Shown here: in pieces, positions 10,700 to 23,600 of the stretch
Numbering within the stretch: position 1 is the first letter of the stretch
Layout: each line of letters opens with the position of its first letter
Source of the DNA: Alopecurus myosuroides
Lineage: Eukaryota; Streptophyta; Magnoliopsida; Poales; Poaceae
Direction: 5' to 3'
DNA: 64,000 bases
Assembly: GCA_028641055.1 (NCBI GenBank)
Contig: CM054060.1
Coordinates: 312,965,652 to 313,029,651 of the forward strand
Program-made: the position numbers and the translations under genes
Notes under the pieces: generated by a model
Database searches by the model: none
What the model was told of the DNA's origin: nothing
Seen by the model: only the letters and a program-made list of their open reading frames with translations

Positions 10700-10721
10700 C
10701 TAGCCCGCGCAAGTGCGCGGG
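10700..10721 (-). mobile_element. Helitron 3' terminus (hairpin plus CTAG)
   Basis: On the minus strand an 8-bp perfect hairpin, CCCGCGCA CT TGCGCGGG (10704-10721), is followed directly by CTAG (10700-10703) and then T, the host base. A GC-rich hairpin just before a CTRR end, inserted between A and T, is the Helitron 3' signature, and grass Helitrons have very similar CCCG(C/T)GC...GCGGG ends. The element body should extend to the right, but recognisable LTR sequence begins within about 20 bp, so most of it is lost or it carries that LTR piece. The 5' TC end was not found. Confidence 0.6.
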
Positions 10722-10740
10722 TTGTTGACTTGTATAATTA

Positions 10741-11524
10741 TAATGCTAAACCACACGGTGCACACACTATCACCTTTACACCGTGATCAAAGTGTTTACG
10801 GAGATCTCATTAAAAACCACTTGAGTAGCATAATAGATGAGAATAATATCTACGAATTCAATTAGATTACAAAGCTCACGATCACATATAGATCACACCA
10901 TGGTAGAGAGAGATGAACCACATAGTACTGTTAGAGCCCTCAGCCTTGGGGGAGAGCTACTCCCTCCACATCATAGGAGACAGCAACAACGATGGAGATG
11001 GCGGTGGAGTCGATGGAGATAGTTCCGGGGGCACTTCCCCGTCCTGGCAGGGTGTCAGAACAGAGGTCGGTCCCCCGAAACTTGTCGGTGGCGGCGGCGG
11101 AGCTACGGATGTATTTTGTGGAAAAGGTCGATTCTCCTAGGGTTTTTGCATCGGGAGTATATATGGGCGAAAGGGCGATAGCGGTGGAGCCCTAGGGCCC
11201 CACACCACCCACGGCGCTGCCAAGGGGGGCGCCGCCCTATGGTGTGAGCCCCTGAGGCCCCCCTCCGGGTCTCTTCGGAACTCCGTGGAACCTTCGGGAA
11301 TTCTAAGACTTCCGGGCTTCGAATTTTCCAATTCCGAGAATATTTCCAGAACAACTTTTCTGAAACTAAAAACAACAGAAAACAGGGAACTGGCTCTATA
11401 GCATCTTGTCAATAGGTTAGTCCGGAAAATCGATAAAAATGACATAAAGAAGGGAGGAAACATGTAGTAATTGGCATAATATCATCATGGAACATCAGAA
11501 ATTATAGATACGTTGGAGATGTAT
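10741..11524 (-). mobile_element. Partial LTR of a Gypsy element (G), 5' part only
   Basis: Read on the minus strand the LTR starts at 11524 with TGATACATCTCCAACGTATC, a common LTR start in Triticeae and oat Gypsy elements. It contains a telobox AAACCCTAG (11137-11145) and a TATA-like run (11158-11164) and continues to about 10741, where it is cut off. A 60-70% GC stretch spans 10980-11300. Beyond 11524 lies the protease region of R1, so this LTR was inserted into R1. The expected 5-bp duplicate of GAGGG (11525-11529) is not found at the left, consistent with later loss of the left side. Confidence 0.7.
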
Positions 11525-11665
11525 CAGAGGGACACATCATATTTTATGAAGATGCTTCTAATATTTTCTCTCATCCTAGTAAATATAGGAAACCTAGTGT
11601 TCATGTGCTATTTGTTAGGATAGGTGATCATTGCTATTATGGTTTGTGTGATATTGGTGCTAGTT
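11525..11665 (+). pseudogene. R1 gag-protease junction, first fragment
   Basis: The frame reads EGHIIFYEDASNIFSHPS through VRIGDHCYYGLCDIGAS. DIGAS is the aspartic-protease active-site motif, in the DxG(A/S) form. The coding sequence is interrupted inside this motif by solo LTR A. The duplicated TAGTT (11661-11665 and 17636-17640) lets the frame continue as SSAIPYELYK at 17641. The protease would process the Gag-Pol precursor in the virus-like particle. Confidence 0.85.
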
Positions 11666-14399
11666 TGTAACATCCCAGTGTTTGGGAGGTTATAAGGATC
11701 TAAATATAATATGTGCATTTGCAAAGTATGCATCTAAAAATACGGGAAATTTTGGCGCGAAAGTTTAAACAAACCAAAGTGACCAATGTTTCACTTGACA
11801 TGATGAAATAGGTCTAGTTCATCTAGTCAAGAGTACGTTTGGAGTGATCTTTATAACAAGTATCATAAGTAACTAAATCATCTGATTACTCAAACCATAA
11901 TTGGTTGTGACCAACACAAACTCCCAACAACCTTAACCACAAGTCTATATGTGACTTGGGATGATTTACTAGATATCTAGAACTCAAAGAGAGACGAGTA
12001 TCCAAATCTCATAACTAATGACCACACTTCCACAAGTTAGTAATGCTTGGTGGAATAATCTCATCAACAAATATTTTAGACTCTCTAAAACATGAACTAC
12101 TTAAGTTATCAATCAATCTACACAACATCTTTATAAATCATCTCATAACCACTAAGTGAACCTTCACAAGTAAATAACAAAGGCTCAATAGAACACAATA
12201 GATAGAAACAAGTGTTAACTCAAACCCACAAGTGGGAAATGATATATTAATTGTATTCACATATTTATCGAATATGTACATATCTCATCAACTATAAAAG
12301 AAGTACCTAAGAGAAGAATCAAATCTTCTTCAACCACTGTTAAAACCTTGATCATCACATATGATCTTTCCAAACCTCTATGTCTGTATCATGAATACAA
12401 ATGAATAATATAAAATAACAACCTGACACTCTGAGTAACCAATTAACAACCATGATCTAAGTCATAAAACTCAATAACTTTCACATGCTCATGGTTTCAA
12501 TCATCTTATATAAGTGAGCATATGAGATCTCAACACATCAAGGAACCACTTGATCAATTTACTATCTTAAGTCATCATCCCACAAACACTCTACATTTCC
12601 ACCCACATCAATAATGATCAAATCAAATATCCCAGGATACAAGTAAGGAATAACAACAAGATATAACCTCTATTAGAGGAATTGGATTGAAAGCTAAATA
12701 AAACCAATCATGTATGAACAAGTATCTATCTTTTGGGAAATAAAATAAGAAATGTATGGAAGGATAATAAAAGCATGAACTAACTCTTAATATAGATCTT
12801 GTTATGTTGCTAGACCAATGTATCTTGTTTCCCCAATATCCTCCAAGATATTCTGCAAGAGAAGAAACCACAAGACATGAGGAACTACAGCATGAAGATC
12901 TCCAAGAAGATTATTTAGAGTGTGTTTGAAGTGCTACTCTAATCTTCTATAAGAGTACTTGGAAACTCTTATATCTTGATATGATCTTATTAACTCTCTT
13001 GAATAAGTGTGATACTCCAAGGTTAGTGTTATATAGAAGTAGTTTGATAACAAGACTAGCTACCTTGTTAACATATCACTTTTGTATACTCAAACAGTTG
13101 AGTGTCATACACAAATAGACAAAAGGTTGAATAACCTAGTACATCTCATCCAATTGTATATGAGTAGTATTTCGGAGGAAAGTCTGGCCCACTTGTTAAC
13201 AAATTCTTCTTATATGCATATGGAAACTTGATGTCATAAAATAAACCTACATTCTTCCATAATCTAATAAGTAAAATCTTTGCTTGGAACAACTGGTTGT
13301 TTTCACCACAAGGGTGAGATAATTGAAGTTGGAAACCAAGAGAGGAACCTACCTGCAATGGACAAAGGTGATAACAGAAGACTAGTGGCAACTAGAGAGA
13401 AGAACATTAAGCAACAGAAGTCAAAAGGAGCAACACTGTCTCAGGAAGAATTTATTCAGTAAAGCATTAGTTAATGTTAAATATCCATAACCTCTATGCC
13501 TTGTCAAACTCAACAGAGATGAGGAACAAATAGTAAACCTCTTAAATGGAAACAATTATCAAGTATTAAATAATAACCAGCCATTGCATCCACATGTATT
13601 GTGATATGTGGAGGTTAATGGTAACAAGCTTAATACCTTGTTTTCCAGATCTTTGTCATCCATAACACAAATGGAAAACAACAAAAATTCAACCATACAC
13701 CCACTTGTAAATGATTACATGTTCTAAAACAAATATGGGATAATATCCATATTGGAACCTATGTGGAAAACAAGAAAATAAGATCCCAAAATAATACATG
13801 TTTTCCACTTGATCAAGTACTAAAAACAACAACCTTTCTTACACACACCTAAGTAAAATTTCAACCAAACTTGCTAAGAGATTCAATCAGGAGATTAACA
13901 AAGTTACATAAAAGAAAAACAAGTTCTTTCACTCACTAAAAATCATTTGGTGTGACATAGAATAAAATTTCATAATAAATGATTTTCATAGTAGTGTATA
14001 AAAGCAATACCTAGTAGTGATACCAAATTACTGTCTATAAGGAATTGAATTCAATATGATCCCCTTATAACACATCACTTGGGAATCATACATGTGTTGT
14101 GTTTATATAATATTCATGCCTAAAATAAAATTTTAGACATTTAATAAATTAAATAGAGTGAAAACAATAAAGTCACTTAATCTAGCACCCTAAATAAAAA
14201 ATACAAATATTCTTCAAATTCACCAAAATAAAACACGGTGAGATGTAAAATTTGATGAGGAATTCAAATATATTTTTTATTAAATTTTCTGTTTACAAGA
14301 AGACCCTGAAAACAAGGTTCTCAGTTTTAAAGCCAAAAGGACCTCTTTGTAATAAATGAATTAATTCTAGGGGGTTATCTCGAAAATAATTAAAATAAT

Positions 14400-15060
14400 T
14401 GTTTCTTCAACCTCTGGCCAGAAGGCGAGAGGCATGCGACCGCCTACGACGTCGCTGCCACCTCCCCACGGCCGCCTTTCTGCGTGGATAAGAAGAAGGG
14501 GAGTCGTTTGCATCGTGCCCTCTCCTTCACTCCTCGCCTAGCCTCCTCTCTCTCTCTCTCTCTCTCTCTCTGTGAGTTCCGGAAAAACCGAAACCCTAGC
14601 TCCGCCTTGGCCGCCACCGCGCCGTCGACTCGGGCTATACCCGAGCAAGCCATGACCACCACAAGCTCCGCCTTGAAGTGCTCTACCTCTCCAGCAAACC
14701 TCGTTTGCTGGGAGGCCGCGAAGATGCCGAATCGAGCCGTCTCCTTCGATTCCGGCTGCCGCAAAGAAGACCTCGCCGCTGGCGAATTTGACCTCTCCGT
14801 GTCGCACCGTCTGCACCACAACGCTGCTGGTGAGCTTAGCCATCTTTGGGTACCCTCCGTTTCGTTTATCGTGGCCGTATGAGCTTTGGCACCGTGACCG
14901 ACCGCCGTCCGCCGCGGTTGTGCTCGCCGGCGCAACTCCGGTGACAATTAGAGAGCGGCGCCAATTCCCGTAGTTTCCCACTAGCATCCTCTGAACGACC
15001 AACCACTTCAATTGAACCAATTCGGGATGAATTCCCCGATTGAAACTCCACATTAGAGAT
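14400..15060 (+). other. GC-rich leader-like island of solo LTR A
   Basis: A block of roughly 60% GC inside an otherwise AT-rich LTR. It holds the (CT)13 run, a telobox, a plus-strand frame at 14484-14882 and longer minus-strand frames. By analogy with other plant LTRs this is where the transcript start and leader would lie. No domain is recognisable and I do not consider the frames genes. Confidence 0.5.
14546..14571. repeat. (CT)13 microsatellite
   Basis: A perfect 26-bp CT run within the GC-rich leader-like block of solo LTR A, 20 bp before its AAACCCTAG motif. Pyrimidine runs next to teloboxes are common in plant 5' leaders. Confidence 0.95.
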
Positions 15061-17635
15061 CCCCTCTGATGCTGACGCAGCAATGACGTCATCATGACGT
15101 AATATTCCTTTTCTTTTACTTCTTTTGAATTAAAACTAAATATGATAGAGCTCGCCCACCTGTCAATTTAAAAGGGCAGAAAAATGAATAAAATTCATAA
15201 ATCAATAACTTTAAAAATATTCATCAGAAAAATACAAATAAAATATGGAAGTGTTTAGAAAATAATCTAAATGTTTATCAATTTTTCAAAAATGTTTAAT
15301 AAAATTTAAAATTTAATATTTCCTTTAATTAAATTAAATCATTTAAAATTGAGTAAAATAATAAATAATTCATAAAATCAGAAAAATACAAGTTATATAC
15401 CAAAATGCTCCAAATGATGAATACAACTCATCTATGATGTTTTCATAGTAATTTGACTAAGTTTTTATGTGTGCAATATTTTTACTAGTCACTTAATTCA
15501 TTTAAAATTAATAATTTAATAACTAATTCAAATCTTTTCAGAAAACTACAAATGATATACCAAATTAAAGAGAAAAGCATTTCCAACTCAAATATGTTAA
15601 ACATAAAACATTTTGTTCAACTTATAAAATTGTTTTAATGGGTATAATGGAATTCTATAATATACCATTATAACCATAAACAATTACCACAAATATTATT
15701 TTCCTTAATAATAAAACTCTCATGTTTTCACACCTACTAAACCTATCATCACTAGTCACTAACAAGTTGTGTGATGATAGAGTACTTGTGTTAGATCATC
15801 GTTTTCGATTAAACTCATTGTCACTAGCTCTACACTTTTGGAACATAAAATCAAACATGTTTGTTACCTTTTCAATAATTCTTTTCCATGTGCTATTGTC
15901 TTGTTACCTAACCAAGTAATAACCACTTCTAACTAAACATGATAACAATTGTTTGCTAAGCAAAAGTGGAACACATGTAATTCTAAAAGAAGTAATAACC
16001 ACATCACCACAAGTAATGAAACCATTCACCTAAAACATGTGTGCTTAAGACATCGTATCAAACGTGGCTTACATTTGTAAACTGGGGTATTTTCCAGGGA
16101 ATTTCACGATTGCATCTCATTATTATGCATGTATCATCTTGCCATTGTTTTCTGTAGTCCTTACTGGGACTACTTTGCTATCTTTCAGATGTCGGGATTT
16201 CCTACGAGACCCTTGAACCCGAAGACCTGGATTATTATTGTTATTTCAATCTCAGGCAAGTTCACCACTTGCTCATATCCTTTGCAGTACTTCATAACAA
16301 ACTAATTGCAAAAACTCTATCGTATTACCACCTAGTCTCGAAAGAATGCATGATCCTATTTTTATAATAATATGACTAATTGAATGACTACCCGAGTGGT
16401 AGTGTTCTGTTTGGTGGGCGGATGGGACCATGGTAAGATGAATAGGTCAAAGGAAGGTTCCATCTGCATGGGAAAGTATTACCTAGGATTAATCACAACT
16501 GCCGTCAGGATTCTTGCGCCGTAAATTCGCGTTAACCATGGGTCTTCTATGGGGGAGTAAGTCAGTTGTGATCTTTTCTCGTTCGCATGTCAACGGGCTG
16601 CCAGAGACGTACGTTGTAGGTTCCGCGGGACTACATGCACATGGATGGGAGCCCTTACGTCCCACGGACTCTGGGGTCTATGAGCGTCTGCCAGGGGCGC
16701 GTAGATCTCCATCGTGAGGGGTGGAATCAGGCGTTCAACCTGCTGGCGGAAATGGGTGGACATGCGTTGTGCGGAGAAGCACGGTTTGGCTTGGACCAAC
16801 AACCGGGCCCCACACCTGAGTGGGAGTGGACAAGAATGTACACCTGGTTGTGCAACATGGTCTTGGTCATCCATGGGTAAAGTAACGCACCTCTGCAGAG
16901 TGTAAAAGGATGTGACATGTTACCCCTTGTTCCAGGAAGGAGCTGCGAACGCCGCAGGAAAGGCAACTCCATCAAGTTCTAGTCCTGTGAAGATCTGGCG
17001 GGCATAGTTTTCAGAATTAAAAGCAACCTCTTGAAGAAAGTTTTACAAAACCTTGCATTAGCTTATGACTCTTTCGAGTCTAAAGCTGTAGTTAGTGCAT
17101 CAAACTACCCACTATATATCATGAACTTGCTGAGTAACGCTCGTTACTCATTCGTTCCCGTTTGACCCCCTGCTTAGAGTTGAAGCCCTATGGAATCCCT
17201 CATCATGAAGCCATCGCTACCTCATGAAGCTAGGTGGAGTGATCTACTACTTAGTCGGTAAAGCATCGTCATCAACAACGCTGGTGGAGAAGAAGCTATC
17301 AAGGTGTAGGTGGAGACCATTCTCGAACTTAGCAGTTACAAGCCATAATTTAGGGCTGACATCAGCCGTAGTGGATTAGTTCTGAGCTTGAGTTCTTCTC
17401 CAGCTTGGAGCTTCGAATTGCTTCTTCTGATGTTTCATTTGTATGAGATCTTCTTGATTCATCAAGGAGACTCTCTAGATTTTGTATTGAAGTTCGTATC
17501 CAATAGCTTTGCTTGGCCCCGCTGTGTTTCTATTGTACCACTCTGAGAGATGTAATATTCACGGATAAGTCCTTCCGTGAGTATTATGTCACCAACTTGC
17601 GCACTACACATGCAGTGGTGTGCTGGGTCACCACA

Positions 17636-20600
17636 TAGTTCTAGTGCTATTCCTTATGAGCTTTATAAAGAATTCATGCATGAAATTGGTTCTTGTGAAC
17701 TTGAAGACATTGATGTGATTATTCAACTTGCTAATAGGGAAACTATTTCTCCGACTGGTATTGTTAGAGATGTGGAGGTCCTATGTGGTAAAACTAAATA
17801 TCCTGCTGATTTTCTAGTACTAGGAACTTCTGCTAGTGATACTTGTCCTATTATATTTGGCAGAACTTTCTTAAACACTTGTGCTGCTATTATATATTGT
17901 AAAAAGGAGAAAATCCTTACAAAGTTTGATGGAGAGTCTTATGAATTTAATTTGTCCAGATTTGCTAAAGCACCTTATGAAGCTGAATTACCTAATGAGA
18001 ATTATAGAGGTTAACAATTGGCTGCTATTGCTCTTGCTCCTAACAATCCTTTGCAGCAATACATGGAAGACCACAAAAGTGATGTCTATATGGAAGTAAG
18101 AAATGAAATTGACGAGATTTTCCTACATCAGCCAGCGATGCTGAAACATAATTTACCACTGGAAGACTTGGGTACCACATTACCACCCAAGGAGGATCCT
18201 GTTTTTTATTTAAATCCTTTGTCTGACAATCTTTCTTGTTAAGAAGAGGAGAGATCATTGGGAATATTGAGGAAACACATAGGTGCTATTGGTTATACTC
18301 TTGATGATTTGAAGGGAATTTCTCCTACTATATGTCAGCATGCTACTAATATTGAACCTGATGCAAAGCTAGTTGTTGAACATAAACGTTGTTTAAATAC
18401 TAAGATGAAGGATGTGGTAAGAAATGAGGTATTAAAACTCCTTGATGCTGGTATTATTTATCCTATTGCTGGTAGTAGATGGGTTAGTCATGTGCATTGT
18501 GTCCCCAAGAAAGGAGGTATGACTGTTGTGCCAAAAGAAAATAATGATCTTATTTCTCAAAGAGTAGTGGTTGGTTATAGGATGTGTATTGATTTTAGGA
18601 AAGTTAATAAGGTTACTAAGAAAGATCATTATCCTTTGCCTTTTATTGATCAAATTTTAGAAAGGTTGTCTAAGAAAACTCACTTTTGATGGTTATTCTG
18701 GGTTCTCTCAAATTGCTGTTAGGAAGCCTGATCAAGAGAAAACAACTTTCACTTGTCCTTATGGAACCTATGCTTATTGACGTATGCCTTTTGGTTTATG
18801 TAATGCTCCTGCTACTTTTCAAAGATGCATGTTTGCTATCTTTCATGGTTTTTGTGAAGAAAATGTGGAAGTCTTCATGGACGATTTCTCTGTCTTTGGA
18901 ACTTCTTTTGATAATTGTTTGTAGAATCTTGATAAAGTTTTGCAGAGATGTGAGGAGACTAATCTAATTCTTAATTGGGAGAAATGCCATTTTATGGTTA
19001 ATGAAGGAATTGTTCTTGGACATAAAATTTCTGAAAGAGGTATTGAAGTTGATAGATCTCAAGTTGAAGCCATTGAGAAAATGCCCTATCCCAGGGATGT
19101 CAAAGGTATTCGTAGTATTCTTGGTCATGCTGGTTTCCATAGAAGGTGTATTTAAGATTTCTCTAAAATATCAAAGCCTCTTACTAATCTTCTTCAAAAG
19201 GATGTACCTTTTGTTTTTTATGAAGATTGTAAAGAAGCTTTTGAAATTTTAAAGAAGGCTTTAATATCTGCCCCTATTGTTCAACCCCCTGATTGGAATT
19301 TACCGTTTGAAATTATGTGTGATGCTAGTTATTATGCTGTAGGTGCTGTTCTTGGACAAAGGGTAGATAAGAAGTCAAATGTTATTCATTATGCTAGTAA
19401 AACTCTTGATGCTTCTCAAAAGAATTATGCTACCACTGAGAAAGAGTTCCTAGCTGTAGTTTTTGCTTGTGATAAATTTAGGCAGTATATGGTTGATTCT
19501 AAAGTTACTATTCATACTGATCATGCTTCTATTAAGTACCTTATGGAAAAGAAAGATGCTAAGCCTAGGCTTATTAGATGGATGCTTCTTTTACAAGAAT
19601 TTGATTTACATATTATGCATAAGAAGGGTGCTGAAAATCCTGTTGCTGATAATTTTTCTAGATTAGAAAATATCTCTGATGATCCTATTCCTGTTAATGA
19701 TAGTTTTCCTAATGAACATTTCGCTGCAATAAAAGTGAGCTCTCAAGAGAGTCCATGGTATGCTGATTATGCTAACTTTATTGTTTCCAAGTATTTGCCT
19801 CCTACCTTTACAGCTCAGCAAAGAAGAAAATTCTTCTATGATTTGAGGCATTATTTTTGGGATGACCCACACTTATATAAAGAAGGTGTTGATGGTATTG
19901 TGCGAAGATGTGTTCCTAAGAATGAACAACGAGAGATATTGAGAAAATGTCATAGTAGTGCTTATGGAGGACATCACGCTGGAGATAGAACTGCACATAA
20001 GGTTCTACAATCAGGTTTTTATTGGCCTACTCTCTTTAAAGATGCTAGAAAGTTTATTTTATCTTGTGATCAATGTCAAAGGGTTGGAAATATTTCTAGA
20101 CGTAATGAAATTCCTATGAATTATTCTCTTTTTATTGAACCGTTTGATTGTTGGGGTTTTGACTTTATGGGTCCTTTCCCACCTTCACAAGGCTACACTC
20201 ATATTATTGTTGCTGTTGATTATGGTACTAAATGGGTAGAAGCTATACCTACTAAAAGTGCTGATGGTGAAACCTCATTAAAAATGCTTAAAGACATTAT
20301 TTTCCCTAGGTTTAGTGTGCCTAGATATCTTATGACTGATGGAGGTTCTCATTTTATTCATGGTGGTTTTAGAAAGATTTTTTCTAAATTTGATGTTAAT
20401 CATAGAATTGCTTCACCCTATCATCCTCAAACTAGTGGTCAAGTAGAATTATCAAATAGGGAAATCAAATCTATTTTATACAATACTGTTAACAAATATA
20501 GAAAAAATTGGGCTAGTGAATTAAATGATGCTCTGTGGGCTTATAGAAGTGCTTATAAAAATCCCATGGGCATGTCTCCTTATAAAATGGTTTATGGAAA

Positions 20601-20658
20601 AGCTTGTCACTTGCCTTTAGAATTAGAACACACAGCTTATTGGGGAGTGAGAGACCTT
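17636..20658 (+). pseudogene. R1 pol: protease, reverse transcriptase, RNase H, integrase (multiple breaks)
   Basis: Protease continues to about 18000 (IIFGRTFLNTC). RT follows: MCIDFRKVNKVTKKDHYPLP, MPFGLCNAPATFQRCM and the catalytic VEVFMDDFSVFG near 18870. RNase H starts at about 19310 ([23 protein letters not shown]). Integrase has an HHCC finger near 19950-20090 (CDQCQRVG), and D,D,E at [16 protein letters not shown] and [11 protein letters not shown]. Breaks: in-frame stops at 18012-18014 and 18240-18242, the latter followed by loss of roughly 20 codons; a short deletion near 18686 that shifts the frame within the RT; further stops near 18780, 18922 and 19153. The longest intact part is 19315-20658 (RNase H plus most of integrase). 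The sequence then runs into LARD C, so residues after VRDL belong to C. Confidence 0.92.
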
Positions 20659-23600
20659 TGTAAGGACCCCAGACCGACAGTCTGAAACCCTACGTATGCA
20701 TACATTCACGATCCCAGAAAGATCAGTCGTGAACAACATACACAGTTGGCACACAGAAATACATCATCCATTACACGAATACATAAAGGTATTACACAAA
20801 TGATCACATGATCAAGTTTAAAGCAACTGCCAAAAGGGCAGGCATCTTAACAAACACAGCGGAAGACAATTAAAACACAACGTAGTTGAGCCGAAGTCAC
20901 GCCTTAACCTACAGGCTGCTGACCCGGAGACGATCCTAGTTCGCAAAGCCGTCAACTCCGTACTTCTCTTCATAGATATCCTTTGGAGGCTCCTTCTCCA
21001 AATCTGATAAGTAGATACCAGGGGCAAAACCATAATGAGTACATTTGAATGTACTCAGCAAGACATCCATCATGTCACTTACTAAACATGCAAATATGCT
21101 TATATGGTGGAATAGGTAGGCTATAAATATGGTTCACTACCAATGGCGTTCATATATGATGACACCACAGTTGCAGTCAGGTTAATCTGTATCTTCGTTG
21201 AAGAAGATACTTCAAACAAAATAATCTAGTTTTATTTCTCTTGTAGATATCACATGTACAAGAGATTTTGTAAAGCTTTGTTAAAGAATATTTTCTCTTT
21301 GCAAAACTTCTTGGAATCAGTTTCCAGAATTCTTGCTTAGAGTAGAAAAGGTTTTCTTTGCAAAACATTTTGTTTTGTATAACATCATCTGGCTTTTCAT
21401 CATCGACGATACCTCCACGGTATCAGTTTCCATTCCTTTCCGAACTTCACAAGTTCACACTTCCTTTCCAAAGTTTCCCTTTCAAAACTCCTTTTTGAAA
21501 ACATTGACACAATGCTAGCTACATGGCCATTCAACTGTCCATATCCGAGGACGCGGCTTCTTCGAAAAAGTTATACTCTGCAGAGGTGTACACATCCACC
21601 AGATCCAGTACACCTCCCGTGAACAATCACGGACTGTAACAACAGTATGTAAACATCAGGTATCTGATCATAACCATCCACTATGTTCAAGCTAGAATAT
21701 GCCTATCTCTCAGTTGAGTTTTCCCGCATCCCCGGCACCGAGCTAATCCCCGCCAAGCCAGGATGCCTCAACTGATGCATCCGGAGGGAAAATTAATCCC
21801 ACACTTTATATGTCTCCACGACATTCGGTTCAGAGGATCGCATCCCCTATAGCACATTGAGATAGCACATACTAATAAGAACAAACTTCAAGTTAAGCCC
21901 CTTGCCCATGTTGGGGTAGGGTGGCAGTACGGTAAAGGTTGTCCGGCGAAGACTAGGTTATGTGTCATTTTTGAAAACACCACTTTCTCAAAAATGACCA
22001 CTTCCACATTCCTCCGGAGAACAAGGATCCGCCTTTTCTCCGGGTTTTTCCGTAAAGCCTTTGTTTTTTAGAATCACAATTTTAGGGTGTCCACTTAGGG
22101 ACTAGTATATTTGATGGTAATAAATACCATAGGGTGGCTTATGGGCTTGGTATTACCAATTTTAACTATTGGCATGATAGTAACCTATAATATAGTATAG
22201 TAGTAAATTCCACATCAAAAATAGTTTTGATAATCAAGTTTTTGTAAAACTTCAGAGGTAAAACATGCATGATAGATAATGATAAGTATTGTATCAGCAA
22301 GCATCAGGATGGCTTGCCTGGTATCTCTTGTGTCCCTGGTTTTGGAGTGACTGGAACTTGAAACAGAGCTTCACGACACTTCCTTCCTCTTCGTTTTCTA
22401 ACGTCGTAAAAAGAATAAAGGACACACATTCAGAACCAATCAAGGCAAGCAACAATGAATAACCATACATACAGCAAGGAAATCTAATAATAACCAATCA
22501 CACAATTATTAATGGAGCAAACAATCAAACCAACACACTTGGCAGAAATGCCATTTAATAAGACAGCTTAAGGTTGGAGGAACATATCTCACAACCTGAA
22601 TATCATGGATTCAGTGGGTGTGCCACTCTCATACCAAGATATTTATAAACCCAAAATACACTTAGTTTCACAAGGGTGAGACTACTAAAAGTGTATAAAA
22701 CATGCACAAGAATAATCATGGAAATGGGTTTATCAACCACACCACAAAAAGAAAAAGGTAGCTATTCTGCTAAGCCTAAATTCACCTCAAGAATAAATAA
22801 TACACATGATTTGCAAAAGTTACTTTTACAAATCAGTGAGCCTACATAAGTATAACAAGGTAATAGACTCATCACAAAACACACAATTTCTCATAGTGAG
22901 AACAATAGAAACAATGGCTAAAAAGGAGGAATCCTATAGTCATGCTTCTACTAAGGGTTTGCTATGAAAACATGCATAACAAGTAAAATACTAAAATGCA
23001 AACAAGGAACCATGTTATCATAATGGGAATGAAAACATGTCCTTATGCAAGGATACACAAATATCTACCAAACACAAGTTGGCAGGAAAAATAATTTAAC
23101 ACAACAACTGCTAAGGAAACTAGTACTACTTAAACATGAAGAATCAATGGATGCATTTCAATCAAGTAATTGAAATACAACCAGAGGGTCCATGTCACAA
23201 AAACAGTAGTGAAAAATATCTATACTTGCTATAACGAAAATATCCCATTTAGCAAAACAATGTATCAATTTGCAGGGCAACTCCTACATACTAGTGGTAA
23301 TAAAAATAGCATTACTAGAGGAATCAAACAACACTCCAAAGATGGATTTTTCCTAGCAAGCCACACATGATTATAACCACTTACAAACAGAAGCATACCC
23401 ATTTTTGTTTAGCACAAAAATTCCCAAAGCAAAAATACTAGGCACTCATTAGTTATGAAACTATATAAAAGAAATGCATCTAGTGTGGGGGAAATAATGT
23501 TTCCACCAAAAATGCAATGACACCAGTGGGTGTCCCACTAGCATAACAAAGCATTAAGAGGTCACAAAGCCTCTGGTAACACTTGATAAAAATTAACAAA

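Larger units (their letters stand above)
11666..17635 (+). mobile_element. Solo LTR A, 5,970 bp, nested in R1 protease
   Basis: Begins TGTAACATCCCAGTG and ends GGGTCACCACA. It is flanked by a perfect TAGTT duplication (11661-11665 and 17636-17640). No second LTR, primer site or polyprotein lies inside, so it is best read as a solo LTR left by recombination between the two LTRs of a long element. Its length matches the 6.08-kb LTRs of LARD C. The layout (AT-rich flanks, a GC-rich block at about 14400-15060 with AAACCCTAG at 14591-14599 and a following T-rich region) resembles LTRs B, C and E. Frames of 132 and 185 codons in the GC block have no known domain. A deletion derivative of another type cannot be excluded. 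Confidence 0.8.

Noticed and set aside
10741..11524. LTR G as the missing 5' LTR of R1
   Set aside because: It is on the opposite strand, its sequence beyond the first nine bases differs from R1's 3' LTR, and it joins the protease region rather than a leader with primer site.
14538..15095. 185-codon minus-strand frame in solo LTR A
   Set aside because: Antisense to the inferred element, overlaps the CT microsatellite (giving an Arg/Glu run), and overlaps other equally long frames typical of GC-rich DNA.
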